NCBI RefSeq assembly: GCF_003144195.1
Contig: NW_020290039.1
Span: 124,001-188,000 of the forward strand
Source: Ceraceosorus guamensis
Lineage: Eukaryota; Basidiomycota; Exobasidiomycetes; Ceraceosorales; Ceraceosoraceae
DNA length: 64,000 nt
Direction: 5' to 3'
Part shown: positions 12,616 to 23,900 of the stretch, in pieces
How positions within the stretch are numbered: the stretch's first letter is position 1
Layout of the letters: every line of letters starts with the position of its first letter
The notes under the pieces: model-generated
Database searches by the model: none
What the model saw: only the letters and a program-made list of their open reading frames with translations
What the model was told of the DNA's origin: nothing
Made by a program: the position numbers and the translations under genes

Positions 12616-13676
12616 GGATGCTCTTACCGCATCATCAAGATCCTTAGTGGTAAGTTGTTGTATAAGCCAAGATAGCGATTAGAGCCGTTGCGACTGAGAT
12701 GGTCGAGCTTTGACTATTTGCGGAGGAGGATGGGGGCTGCAGGCCAAAGGCTCACGTCGTTGGACGCTGGACGATGAGTAAGTGCGTAGAGTCCTCGTAC
12801 GCGTTGCAGAACGTCTTAGCAGCGCACTGATCGAGCTATTAGATCGTGGATGTGGTGATCGCGAGCGCCAATTTGCGGTGAGGGGGAATGGGAGGTGTTG
12901 GCTTTGATGATCAGGGCCCTAAATGAGCTGCGCCCAGCAAAAGGGGAGCTGAGCTGAGCACATCAAATCGCGCTTGTGCGTGATGCGTGTTGCTTTATCG
13001 CAGCTGGCTGCAGCATATTATGCAGCTGCTGAGTAGCTGAGGCTGACGCTGACGCTGATGCTGCTGATGCATCACGCATCACTCGCCTCACATGGCTTGC
13101 ATGGTGTCATGCCGAACACCGATAGGTGTTGAGCGGCACAACCGGAGTCACGGAGGACGCGCACCACTGACCGAGATACCGACCAATAGCAGCAGGCGCC
13201 TCGTCCGCGTAGCGCAACAGCGTTCGTGATTATTCACGATACCCATTCGTAATGGTGCCACTCATGAGGAGGTGCTCCCTTGCGCATGCACATAGCTATG
13301 TGAATAGCGTGCCGGTACCTAGCGGCTTCTGCCCTAGCTCGATCGTCGCTGCGTCAACGCTCCAGCGGCAGGCGGGGTCTGGTGCCTGACACCGAATCTT
13401 AGCTCAGCCGGTTCTCTAGCCCATCAAGCTCGCTCTCCACTTCTCCCACTACACAGCCGAACAATCTCAGAGAAGCCTCAAGCAAGGCCGATAGCCGACA
13501 GCCATGAACATCACCATTACCTTGCCGATGAAGATCGCCTTCAACGCCTTGCTCTGATTGGCACAGCAGATTCGGGTCGAGCGCCGGGTCAATCGTGACA
13601 TGAGCGATCATCACCACACGTGTGACCACAAATTGGACTGAATCTCGAAGTCTGTGTGACCCTCAACTTGCTGACA
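12616..13676. other. Intergenic region upstream of ATG13, downstream of PAF1
   Basis: 1.06 kb without a supported gene. It holds a CTGACGCTGACGCTGATGCTGCTGATGC repeat-like patch near 13043-13070 (written here as a description of CTGAYG units) and inverted CGTGATTATTCACG near 13226-13239. It should contain the ATG13 promoter at the 12.6 kb side and the PAF1 3' untranslated region at the other. A 76-codon minus-strand frame at 13399-13629 shows no known domain. Confidence 0.5.
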
Positions 13677-15901
13677 TTAGTTCACCATAGCGTCCTCATC
13701 CGGCACGACGGTGGGCGGCAGTGATGGCGAAGAGTTGCCCTTAGGTGAGCTCGGATCAATGACCGTCGTCCTCGACCTGCGCGACCGCCCCCCTTCGAGT
13801 GGCACATCATCGTCTTTGCCTTGAGCTTCTGCAGCCAAATCAGCCAGCTCCTCGTCACCATTCACGGACTCTTCCGCATCGCCTTCGTCTTCACTCTCAG
13901 AAGGGGACCCCTCTCCCTTCCGAGATGCTTCGCTGTCCTTCCCTTCCGCTTCTTCGTCCGAGGCGTCAAGTTGCTTCGACGATCGCGCCTCCACAGCTGA
14001 TCCGTCCACATCCTTCTCGTCGTCTTCATCGTCGCTAGGCGCGACGCGTTCCCCTCCGGACGCCTCGCTCTCTGCCTCCTGATCAGCATCAGCATCAGCA
14101 TCCGCTTCTGCGTCCTCATCTTCGTCCTCCATCTCGGGATCAGGCTCGGGCACGGCAGGAAGTTCCGTATCGAAGTGATCCACTTCGGCGCGCGCGTGCA
14201 AGCGCAGAATGCGTTCCCGTTCTGAGAGATCGCGATGTCCGACGGATGCTTGTGCGAAAAATGCTTCATTTTGGCGCGGCTTATACTGCGAGCATATGAC
14301 AGCAGCCCGCCTTTGAGCATCAGTCACGCTTCCGAATCGAGACGGCCTGGTCAACACTTACGGGTCTACGCTTTGCGCGCAAGCCAGCTCTCGTCTGAAT
14401 CGGATGGTAGAAGGCGACCTGCGCTCGGGTCTCCTGCGCTCTCTGCTTTCCGTTGGAAGATGATTGACCAAGGGCGAATGCCTCTTCTTCTGAGCTCAGA
14501 CTAGGCAGCTGACCATGAGGAAGCTGATATGCGGAGTTGCTTCCCTCTGCAGGGTCTTCAGATCCGGTGTGCTGAACCGACGGCTGCTCTGCGAGCACAA
14601 GAATGAGCTCCTGCGTCGGCTTATAGGGATCTGCCTGCTCGTAATCTCGAAGGAGCTTAAAGAACGTCGTATGCCTCGGGTCCTGCATCAGGGAAGTGTT
14701 TCAAGTCAGTGTAGTGCAGATGAGCTTTGCGTCTCTGCAGTATCATGGGAGCCCTCACAGAGGTCGGCTGAGCGTCGTCGTCGTCATCTTCGTTCATTTC
14801 CATCGGTGGCCCAACCCAACCCGCCTCACGTCTGCGCAGGAAGCGTTCTGTTTGCTCTCGTTGATCTTGCTCAAAGTCTTGAGGATCAGCATCGAGCTGG
14901 CTTAATCGAGAGGTAGGCATGTAAAGAGAATAATTGTCGAGAGGCGGAGCGCGCCCGTACTTGCGGATGAACATCGCATTGAGACGACCCTCATCACTTG
15001 CACGCTGAGCCTGAGGCGATTTCGAAAAGCGTCAGATTGTGTCTCTCTGAACTCTGCCCTTGAGCAGCTTTGACATGTGCACCTGATCACTGCGCGCCTA
15101 CTTACTCGTCTGCCAGGCGGGTCCGCGAAGCGATAGACGCTGAAGTCTGTAGCCCAAGTCTGTTCATCTGGCAGCACATCGTACACGCTGACAGCATGGA
15201 CATTGGGCTTGTTAGGGTGCTTCAATTCGCTGAGGGGCTTGCTTGTCGCGGAGAAGGTGCGCTCAATTCTGGCCCGTTGCGCCTCTTCCGATGTGTCGAT
15301 GATCTCTTGCGCCACGCTTTGAGCGATATAAAGCGCAATCACAAGATGGTACAAGCATTCTGGTCAGCTTATCGATGCGAAAGAGCCACCTGTCTTACCC
15401 AGTAGGGCCGCCTACTCACGCAGCCTTCCGTTCTTTCTTCTGCAACTCTTGGGACGCAAGCAGCTCTGTCTTGCGCAGCCAAGTCACGTTGTCGGATGTC
15501 GCGAAGGCAGGTCCAACCATCTCAGCACGAACGTCTGCCCCTTGTGCACCGGCGGTTCCAGCTCTTGACGTAGCGGGCGGATCGGCAAGGTCCGCGGAGA
15601 GGAGCCACCTGTCCTCCCCGTCGAGATCTTTCATGTCCAAGGGCTCTCGAGAAACATCTTGATCCGCAGGTCCACCCCAGCTAGGAGCGTGCGTGAGCAG
15701 CGCATGCTCCAGCGGCATGCCCGCATTGGCATCCACGACCAGTGGGAGGGCATGAGCGGCTGCTAGCCTCGATGCAAATGAAGGGTGGGCGTATCGATTT
15801 GACGGTGCAGGAATACTTAGGAGCTTCGGAGCATAAGGAGGGAGCGGAAGAGGATTCGGATACCTCGTCCGCTCGATCAAATCTGGCCTCTTGCGCGACA
15901 T
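13677..15901 (-). CDS. PAF1: RNA polymerase II-associated factor 1 (Paf1 complex subunit)
   Basis: Five exons on minus: 15901-15420, 15316-15106, 15010-14759, 14682-14362, 14285-13677; introns 76-103 nt; 624 residues. Seen: the Paf1 N-terminal signature MSRKRPDLIERTRYPNPLPL followed by PPYAPKLLSIP, the TWLRKTELLASQELQ block at the end of exon 1, and ARIERTFSATSKPLSELKHP in exon 2, all in Paf1 order. The C-terminus is strongly acidic (MEDEDEDAEADADADADQEA and further Asp/Glu/Ser runs), as in other Paf1 proteins. Known role: Paf1C rides on RNA polymerase II and promotes elongation and histone H2B ubiquitination/H3K4 methylation. The ATG at 15901 is chosen because conserved sequence begins at once. 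It diverges from the epsin gene across a 1.3 kb shared upstream region. Confidence 0.9.
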
Positions 15902-16323
15902 TTCCCAAGTCACTGGCTGTTGCGATGATGCTGAAGGCGAGTCTTATTGGCGAATGAGAGCAGTACCTTTGAGCAAAGCGGACTTCAAGCTCAGACTATC
16001 GAGACAAGTTTTGTATGAAGTTATCAGCCAAGGATTGGATAAAGTTGTTGCCGGAAAGACCAAGCCAGTCCCGACTATAGAGTCGTCTATTCCTCGCGAA
16101 GAGCGCTTTTGGATGATGTGTGCGAAGTGTGACAAGAGCGACAAGTGGCAGAGGATGGGAAAGAATGGTGGGAGCTCCCCCAAGCAGCATAGCGATCCCA
16201 GAGCCGAGTCGTGAGTCAAGAGTGACCAGCATATGCCAATCTTCTCGCGTTAGCTGTGTCGAAGATCACGTGGACCAAGTAATGCTTCGCGCCGAGCGCC
16301 CAACTACAATAATTCAAATTGTT

Positions 16324-16363
16324 GTGAATAATCAATTTCGTTCGTGAATAACCAATTTCGTTC
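16324..16363. repeat. 20-bp tandem duplication
   Basis: GTGAATAATCAATTTCGTTC is followed directly by a copy differing at one base (GTGAATAACCAATTTCGTTC). The second copy creates a CCAAT box. Confidence 0.9.
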
Positions 16364-16393
16364 AAGATTCCTCTTGGCTTTGGTGTATCACTT

Positions 16394-16427
16394 ACCACTC
16401 AGGCATCCGTACCACTCAGGCATCCGT
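16394..16427. repeat. 17-bp tandem duplication
   Basis: Two perfect adjacent copies of ACCACTCAGGCATCCGT, 30 bp from the other duplication. Confidence 0.9.
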
Positions 16428-17215
16428 ACCTACCGCATTTGAACGCTGATGGGACGCTATAGGTGAGATTCAACTCGACTTCATGCAGACTTGCGTGAGG
16501 TGGCTCCCCGTCTTGACGCCCAGCCACGCCGAGCCCTTCGCGCATACGGCGCAGGGCTGTGCCGCGAGGGGAAAGGGGCGCGGCCGGACGATAATCGTGA
16601 ATCGTGATGTGGGATGAGATCGACCTGCTGTGTACGCAACAGCTGATGCTTCGTGCGCGCGGTGCGGTCCCCGCGTGTCTTTTGGCTCGCCGTGCCCGCG
16701 TGCCCAGCTGCTGCCCACATGCACCCACGTCGTCCATGCAGAGCAGCCCAGGCGATCACGACCGCCTAGGCTCACCGCGAGATACGAGAAGGGTTGCCAG
16801 CTAATCGATCGAATGCATCCACTCTCTCCATCCACACTACCTCTACTGGTATCCTCATATCCACATCGTGGTCGTCGTATACAACCAGGCATCTGAACAT
16901 CGTGCGTACGCCCAGTCCTTAAAACCTTTCAGGTAACTGGTACTGCAACTTCGGAGGAAATTCCGACCCGGCCAGCCTGCCCCGGAATAGCACCATACGG
17001 TTGCGTGCACAGGCAGCAGACCACCCTGCCCTCGCTGCTCGTCGCGCACTCTGGCACGATCACCCGGAGGTTTCCGGCTTCGATCTGAATCGTTCCCTAG
17101 ACGACAGCGCCGCAACTCTTGGCTGCAGCAACGGCATCAGTCATTCACCAAATTGGCTTGCCACACACAGGTGTAGCATCGACGATCTCGCTCGCTACCT
17201 CTTATCGCTACAAGC

Positions 17216-18802
17216 ATGTCATTGCAGAATACATCCAAATCGGTGCTCAGAGTTGGGAAGAACTACATCAAGGTGGGTCTTGTATGCAGGTAATTCTCTG
17301 ATGATATGCTCAGTACTCACTTCGACCGTCTTGGCGATGCAATAGGGTTACACGGACACACAGAAGAAGGTTCGCGATGGTGAGCTCCGTGCCTATCGCT
17401 GCGTCGTCCTCTTTCATGCTTCGGCTGACATTTGGATTTTGGCATTTTCAGCGACGTCCAACGAGCCCTGGGGCCCTAGTGGCGAGCAGATGAACGCAAT
17501 TTCGCAGCTTAGCTACAACCAGTGAGTAATCGAGCAACTCGCCCTTTGGCAGACCGAAATAGGATACGCGGCACACTCTCTAGCAGCTTGATCGTCTCAA
17601 CGCGTACTGATGCGCTGGCGGCTCTTGCGCAGGAACGACTTCATCGAAATGATGGAGATCATGGACAAGCGTCTCAATGACAAGGGAAAGAATTGGCGAC
17701 ATGTTTTCAAAACGTTGACGCTGCTGGACTACCTCCTGCATGCTGGTTCCGAGAACTGCGTGATCTACTTCCGTGACAACATATATGTTGTCAAGACGCT
17801 GCGAGAGTTCCAATACATTGATGACTATGGCAAGGATCAGGGCGCTAATGGTGAGTCACGGGCAGTCGTGTGAAATGAAGCGGGAAACTGGAAATGGCGC
17901 GACGAGCTGGGAGAGTCAAACGTTTGGTGGCAGCCAGAGCTGAACTACCTGTGGATGATGCCGCTCCCGTGACCCCCTCAGCCTTGCGGCGAAGTATACT
18001 GATTAGATTGTTGCTGTCCGTTTCTCACAGTTCGCCAAAAGGCCAAAGACATCACCAATCTCTTGATGGATGAGCAGCGTCTGCGTGAGGAGCGCCGCTC
18101 CCGAGCATCAATGCGGAGTCGCATGACAGGCGAAGATGGACCTCCCATCAGCCCTGGCAATTTTGAGGATGATGAGGGTAGGAGAAGGAGGGCGGAAGCT
18201 GATCGCAGGCGCGCGAACAGGCAGAATCAGGAGGACGAGGAGCTGAAGAAGGCAATTGAGGAGAGCAAGCGCATGGCTCGTGAGAACGAAGAGCGTATCC
18301 GAAGGGAGGCAACAAAGTGAGTCTTGCGCTTCACACCCACGACCCTTTCCTTTATTGATATTTGGCACCGTGTTAACTCCAGCGAGGATGAGCTGCAGAA
18401 GGCATTGGCCTTGTCAAGGGAGGAAGAAGAGAAGCGCATCAAGGAGCTTGAGCAGCGCAACCAAAACGCGCTCTTTGACGATGATTTCAATCTCATTGAT
18501 GGCCCTCCGAACCAGTATGCGCAAGGGCAGGATCAATGGGCGCAGCAGCAGCAATTTATGCAACCGCAGTATACCAGCTTCAACCCTTACATGATGCAAG
18601 CGCAACAGACTGGGTACAATCCCTTCCTGCAACAGCAAATGGCGCTGCAGCAGCAACAGGAAGCGGAGTATCAGCGCCAGATGGAGTTGCAGATGGCCGC
18701 GCAACAGTATCAGCATCTTATGACCCAGCCACAGCCCCTTCAACCTCAACCCACTGCGTTCCGATCCAACAATCCTTTCGCGTTCGGCCAGCCGCAACAG
18801 CA

Positions 18803-18838
<36 letters not shown>

Positions 18839-19236
18839 AGTCTTCCAGCAGCCTCAACAGCAAGCACCACAACAGGTGCCTATTGGAGACCTGCTTGGCG
18901 GAGAGAGTGCGCCTGCGCCTGCTCCGCAACCTGTGCCGGCGGTGCAGACTCCACCTCCTCAGCAGCAGCAACAACAACAAGGCCCGCCTCGGGTCAAAAT
19001 CTCGGACAAGTATGCCGAGCTCGATCGTATGCTGGCCAGCGGAGAGGCGCAGGATACTTTTGGAAATGTTGGAGCACAAGCTAGTGAGTTCGAAAAGACG
19101 CTTCTTCACGCCGGCGCAAACTGACGATCATCCAACGAATGCAGTGGGACACTCCCAGGGCCGAATGCCATATCAGCCGACTGGCAATACCAACGGCCAG
19201 AACGGCTCGGCGTCAAACCCATTCTTCAAAGTGTAA
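17216..19236 (+). CDS. Epsin (ENTH domain, UIMs, NPF motifs), endocytic adaptor
   Basis: Seven exons: 17216-17272, 17346-17379, 17452-17521, 17633-17850, 18031-18316, 18383-19083, 19145-19236; introns 61-180 nt; 485 residues. The first two exons are only 57 and 34 nt. Seen: an ENTH domain at residues about 10-150 (VRDATSNEPWGPSGEQM, FIEMMEIMDKRLNDKGKNWR, VFKTLTLLDYLLHAGSENCV). Two ubiquitin-interacting motifs follow (DEELKKAIEESKRMA and EDELQKALALSREEEE), then a Gln-rich tail with a pure CAG/CAA tract, and NPF motifs (YNPFL, NNPFAF, and SNPFFKV at the very C-terminus). Known role: ENTH binds PI(4,5)P2, UIMs bind ubiquitinated cargo, and NPF binds EH-domain proteins such as Ede1/Pan1 at clathrin-coated pits. 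It is an orthologue of yeast Ent1/Ent2 by architecture. A clathrin box is not obvious. Confidence 0.93.
18794..18838 (+). repeat. CAG/CAA tract encoding polyglutamine in epsin
   Basis: A nearly uninterrupted CAG run of about 15 codons in the reading frame of exon 6, in the Gln-rich region before the C-terminal NPF motif. Likely length-variable between strains. Confidence 0.9.
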
Positions 19237-20986
19237 CGTTCTGGCGTCTTCGTTTCGGTATTCGTACCTTTCAATCCTTTTTCCCCTCTTACTTTGTCAC
19301 CCGTATCACTCCAATCGCCTCGAGGCCCAATTTCAATGCTCTTTTCATACCCTCTCCGAATGTTGTCACTAGCACGTCGCTCACGAATCTGTGATGGCGA
19401 TCTCATTCAGTAGGACCGGATCACACATGAAGGCAAACCTCCAAAACCGCTACCGTTGCGGAGCAGGTGTCCCTGCATTGTCATTCACGATGCGCCCGCC
19501 TTTGATGACGCTTGCAAAGGACGCCCCGTGCTACAAGCCTCCTGATTTGGCGTGCGCACAAGGTGGAAGTTATCTCAAGTTGACCCCACAAGCTAAGCGG
19601 CAGGATTTTGAGTTGCTCGGACCGCCACAGTAGCTCTGCGCGCGTTGCAAGAGGTCCGCTCCGAGGAGTTTGCGTGGAAAAGGCAAAGCAGCTGGCAGGG
19701 TTGAGCACAAATGCGTGATGCAAATCCCATCGTACTCTTCCGCCTGCCGCTCAAGGTTGGACGGGTGAGAATATGCGCGCGATCAACGATCAGCTCAACG
19801 GCTGTAGTTGCTGATTGCTCAACAGAATAGGCGGTGTGAAGGAACGGCCTGCCACGCTATATAACACGCGCAGCATTGATCAAAAAAGAACGCGCTGGCT
19901 CCCAGCCGTTGGCTTGCCTTGCCGTTGCTAGCTTTGGCAAATGTGTGAGGGGGCAATGATGCGACACGTGTGGTCCATTTCACCACGTCGGAGCTTAGAT
20001 CTATGGTAGGCATGGCGGGATCTTCGGAAAACTCAAATCTCAGCCAAAGGAAAAGTATAGTAACTTTCTTTGAACTCAGCAAGCAAGCTAGCCCGGCCGC
20101 TCGGTGCTGGCTGGCGTGCTGGCGTGCTGGCACGCTTAATTTGGCGCGCGAATGCGCTGCCGCTGTCAGCAGCATGAGAGCTATAGAGGTCAGCTATAGC
20201 TAGCTGCCTCGCGCGCCTGCAAAGCTGTACACTCGCTATACAAGCAGCGCTACGGTGATCGTGCGCCCCGCGAATCGGGGAAGCTTCGCATCAACTCAAG
20301 ACTTACGACTCGTGATGCATGATTCAAAACTGTTGCGACTCACCACTGCATCGCGCGTACGGGGACCGCGCGGGCGCATGTGATCTGTGCGGCGGCTCTT
20401 TTGACATCCGCGCCAGCTCGATCGCTCGTGACAGGAGGCAAGGCGGCAGCAGAGCTAGGTGAGCAATCCACGCAGCAGACAGATAGACGATCGCGGGTGA
20501 TCTTTCGCAGCAAAACTCATCAGTCACGCGTCACAAGTTGGCGTGAGTATACGATATGATATGCCAAGGACAGCGTTTCACCTCTCCGGAGCTCGTGACT
20601 TGAACAACATCTCTTCATCAAGCGGTACTCTGCTGCAACGGTACTCACACAGGGTGTCATGCTGGTTCCAAGCATCCGCCCTGATCGCTCATAGAGCTCA
20701 CATGCACTTGACTCCTCCTGGCCGGTGCCTTCTCTGCGACCACATGATTCGCGACCGGACTGCATACCCCTACCCCGCTCCTCAACACTCTGTCTCTCAT
20801 CTTGACGGCTCGCTTGCGACCCGCGAGCGTGGTTTCGACACGCCCTTCACAACACTCTTGACTCCGCGACTCGTGACTACACCCGCAGCACATCATTGCA
20901 CGCGTACCCCCGTCCTTCTCACCAACGTGGTCTGAGCGCAGTCTACGCAAAAGGGCGCACCGATTCAATCAAGCTCGCTCGACAAG
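19237..20986. promoter_or_regulatory. Upstream region of adenylate cyclase
   Basis: 1.75 kb between the epsin stop and the adenylate cyclase start. No gene is supported. It contains a short duplication (GGCGTGCTGGCGTGCTGGCA near 20111-20130), CTATAGCTAGCT-type palindromes near 20170-20200, and GACTCGTGATGCATGATTC near 20307. The 200 bp before the start are rich in C and T, as in many fungal promoters. Confidence 0.5.
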
Positions 20987-23900
20987 ATGGATGCACAAAG
21001 CGCAAACGGCGGCACTACAGGCGCTAGTAGGCGGCCTGCGCTTGTGGATCGGGGGAGCAGTAGCACGGCCAGCACCGGAAGCAAAAGCACAGTGGATGGA
21101 AGCGCTGTTGGAGTGACGCGCAATCCATCCATTTCCGGAGGGGCTGCACTTGCGCAAGACTATACCAAAACGCTGCGGGAAGGACTTCCAAGTCTTTCGA
21201 CGTTCGACATGGATTTCAGCGATGTAGCGATCACACAAGCTTCACCTGGCACTGCCCATCCAAACCACGCCTCGCCCTCCTTGGCGCCAATCACCGGCTC
21301 GTCAGGAGAAGACGCCGCATCCCCAGACAGCTCAGTCGGCTCACCATATCACGGCTCACTCAATCGCGAGCCGCGTGGAAGCGGTAGCACAGGCATGTCG
21401 ATGGAACGCCGACCCAGCAGCGGACTCTCCAATCCCAAAGGATCGTATCTGCAGCAAGGCCGAGGGCTGCGCGAGGAAGATGGGGTGGTGACTGGCGCCA
21501 TTGCCGAGACGGGTAGAGCTGGCTCCAGTACACATGCAGCCATCACGCCGTGGCTCTTCCAGGATGAACTAGTGAAGGCGGCGCCAATCGGGCGGCATGG
21601 CAGAGCTGTGAGTGACGACCTGGCTTTGTGAAGAAGTACCTCAATACTGACCTCTACGACGAATGCCTCGTTCCTCCCATTGACAGGCTACTGCCGACAT
21701 AGGAGCCATTCCAGGCGCTTCTCATCACGGTGCATCCGCATCGACTCTGTCTTTGAGACCTACCACGCCACCTGGGACACGCAGCCCGATGTCTGGGAGC
21801 ACTGTGTTGCCCTCTACCGCCAGCACCAGCAGTTTCCACTCGCCGGCAAACAGCTCTGTAACTCCAACGCGCAAAAGCCGCAATCCTTTCTCCTTCCTCC
21901 GCAAGAAGAACTCTGCTATCCTTCGAGAGACTCCGGAAGGTGAGCGTTGCCGCGCCGAAGCGATCACGCCTCACCCCTGTGCTGACGCTCGACTCTCACT
22001 GCTGTAGAGTGTGCCCCGCCCCCATTGCCAAGCGCACGTGAAGGGCGCAGCATGACAACGCCTTCTCTAGCGAGACAGCCATCTTACCACAATTCGATTT
22101 TCCTAGCACGCTCTGGAAAGCCATCAGACGTTAGTCCAGCGCAAGGCTTGGATGACGAGCTGGCAAGTGTGGAGGCGGCTCAAGCGTCAGGCGGACGTCA
22201 CGCGAGTACCAGCGGCGCAGGCAGGGAGAAGAAGAGGGTGCTCAGACGACCTCGCACGCGCGAGAGGGAGCGTAGCCGCGGTCCCGAGGATGGCTCAACT
22301 GACGCAACTCCTGGCGGACTGGGAGCGCCCTTCGGCTTTGGCGTTGCAGGTTCGGCCGCTGGCGGTCGTGAGGTTGAGATGTCGCTGGACACGAATTTTG
22401 ACCAGATTGACGACATCGTGGATCCACGCATGCGACAGACGTCCATCGCAGTCGGTCCGATGAATGAGCAGCGTTCACCTCCTCCCGATGCGGACGCCGC
22501 TCATCCGGCTTCAGTATCTGCGTCCTTGGGTCGTTCCCGCCGTCGGTCTACTTCTGTTTCGGCCACAGAGACTGGAGAGGTCAGCCGATTCGCTCAGGCG
22601 CAAAATGCTCATCTCGCAGACAGGCCTAATTTGCGCCGCTTGGGCTCGGCAGATCCTTCCGCGACCAATCAATCACATGCTGGGAGGGGACAGAGTCAGC
22701 AACGAATCAAACTGGGCCAGCCTGGCTTGAGGCGCATCACCCTAGCCGAAGCGAAACAGCATTTGACCGACAAGTCCACCGGCGCTAGTGTGAGTGTTTC
22801 GAATCCTTCGCCTCGCGAGACAACGGGCGCAGAGGTATTTGCACCCTGGTCAGTTCCTGGAGAGGATCCGATGCATCTCGTTCGAGCGGGTGGCCCGAGT
22901 AGCGGAGATATTCGAGAGCTTCGCAAGGACAGCACGACGTCATCGATCTCGCAACGCTCAGGCTACAGTGGGGTCTCTCCAAAGTCGTCCATCACAAACC
23001 TCAATGCAGCACGAGGGACTCAAGCTGAGACCCACCCTTGGAACAAGAACCACGTCGCCGATCCCACGTACCGGTTCCCTCCGCCCACAAATGGTAATTT
23101 GCCTGGCTCGCTTTTGCCGGCCGGTGCATTCATCAGCGCCGATGCACTGGGCCAGCGCAAGTCGAGTTCGAGCAGCGGCAATAAAGCCGCCTCGACTTGG
23201 ATGGCGCCCGATAGCTGGGCCGTACAACCAGATCGCCTTCGCGACTACCTACGTGACGAGGATGATTCATCCAACGACGAGGCAGAAGGTGACGACGTCA
23301 CGACTTCTGCAGGCTCAGGAAGAAGACAGGGCGACCGAGACGCGTCCTCGGGAAGCGGAAGCATGCTAGCAGGTCACGTCGGCGGTAGCGGGCTATTCAA
23401 CAAGCGTTCAAGCTCTCTTGAAGGCACCCAGTCGATGTTGGACGGTGGCGCCAGACGTGGGACGCAAGATTCCGTTTTATCTGGCTACTCTTCTGGCCAC
23501 GGAGGTGCGGACCACGATCACGAGCTTCAACGACAACAAAGCCTGGAAATCTTGGCGATTGATGACCCAGTACCACCGCGCACGCCGCACACTGCCCACA
23601 CTCCTCACAGTCCATCTCTTTCGCAATCGACTTCTGCGTTCCACTTGCCCCTCCACCATATGAGACCCGCTTCGCGTGGAGGCGCGGCTCTGGCGGCTGC
23701 GGGGGGTGCAGCGGCAGCTGCTGCTGGCAAGCTTGGCCTTGGCCGGTCGAACAAGCAGGGAAAGACAAGTCGCCCCAATACCGCGGGCTCCATCGGTGCT
23801 AATACGCGGGCGACTACGGTGTCCCCAACGGCCACAATCATGCCGACTGCGGACGACGATACAGTCACGGCTTCTTCGTCCAGGTCTATTCGAGGTATTA

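Larger units (their letters stand above)
15902..17215. promoter_or_regulatory. Shared divergent upstream region of PAF1 and epsin
   Basis: 1.3 kb between two divergent start codons, so it should carry both promoters. It contains two separate perfect or near-perfect short tandem duplications (16324-16363 and 16394-16427) and a CGTGAATCGTGAT motif near 16598. No gene is supported; open frames of 60-140 codons lie on both strands and overlap each other. Confidence 0.5.
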
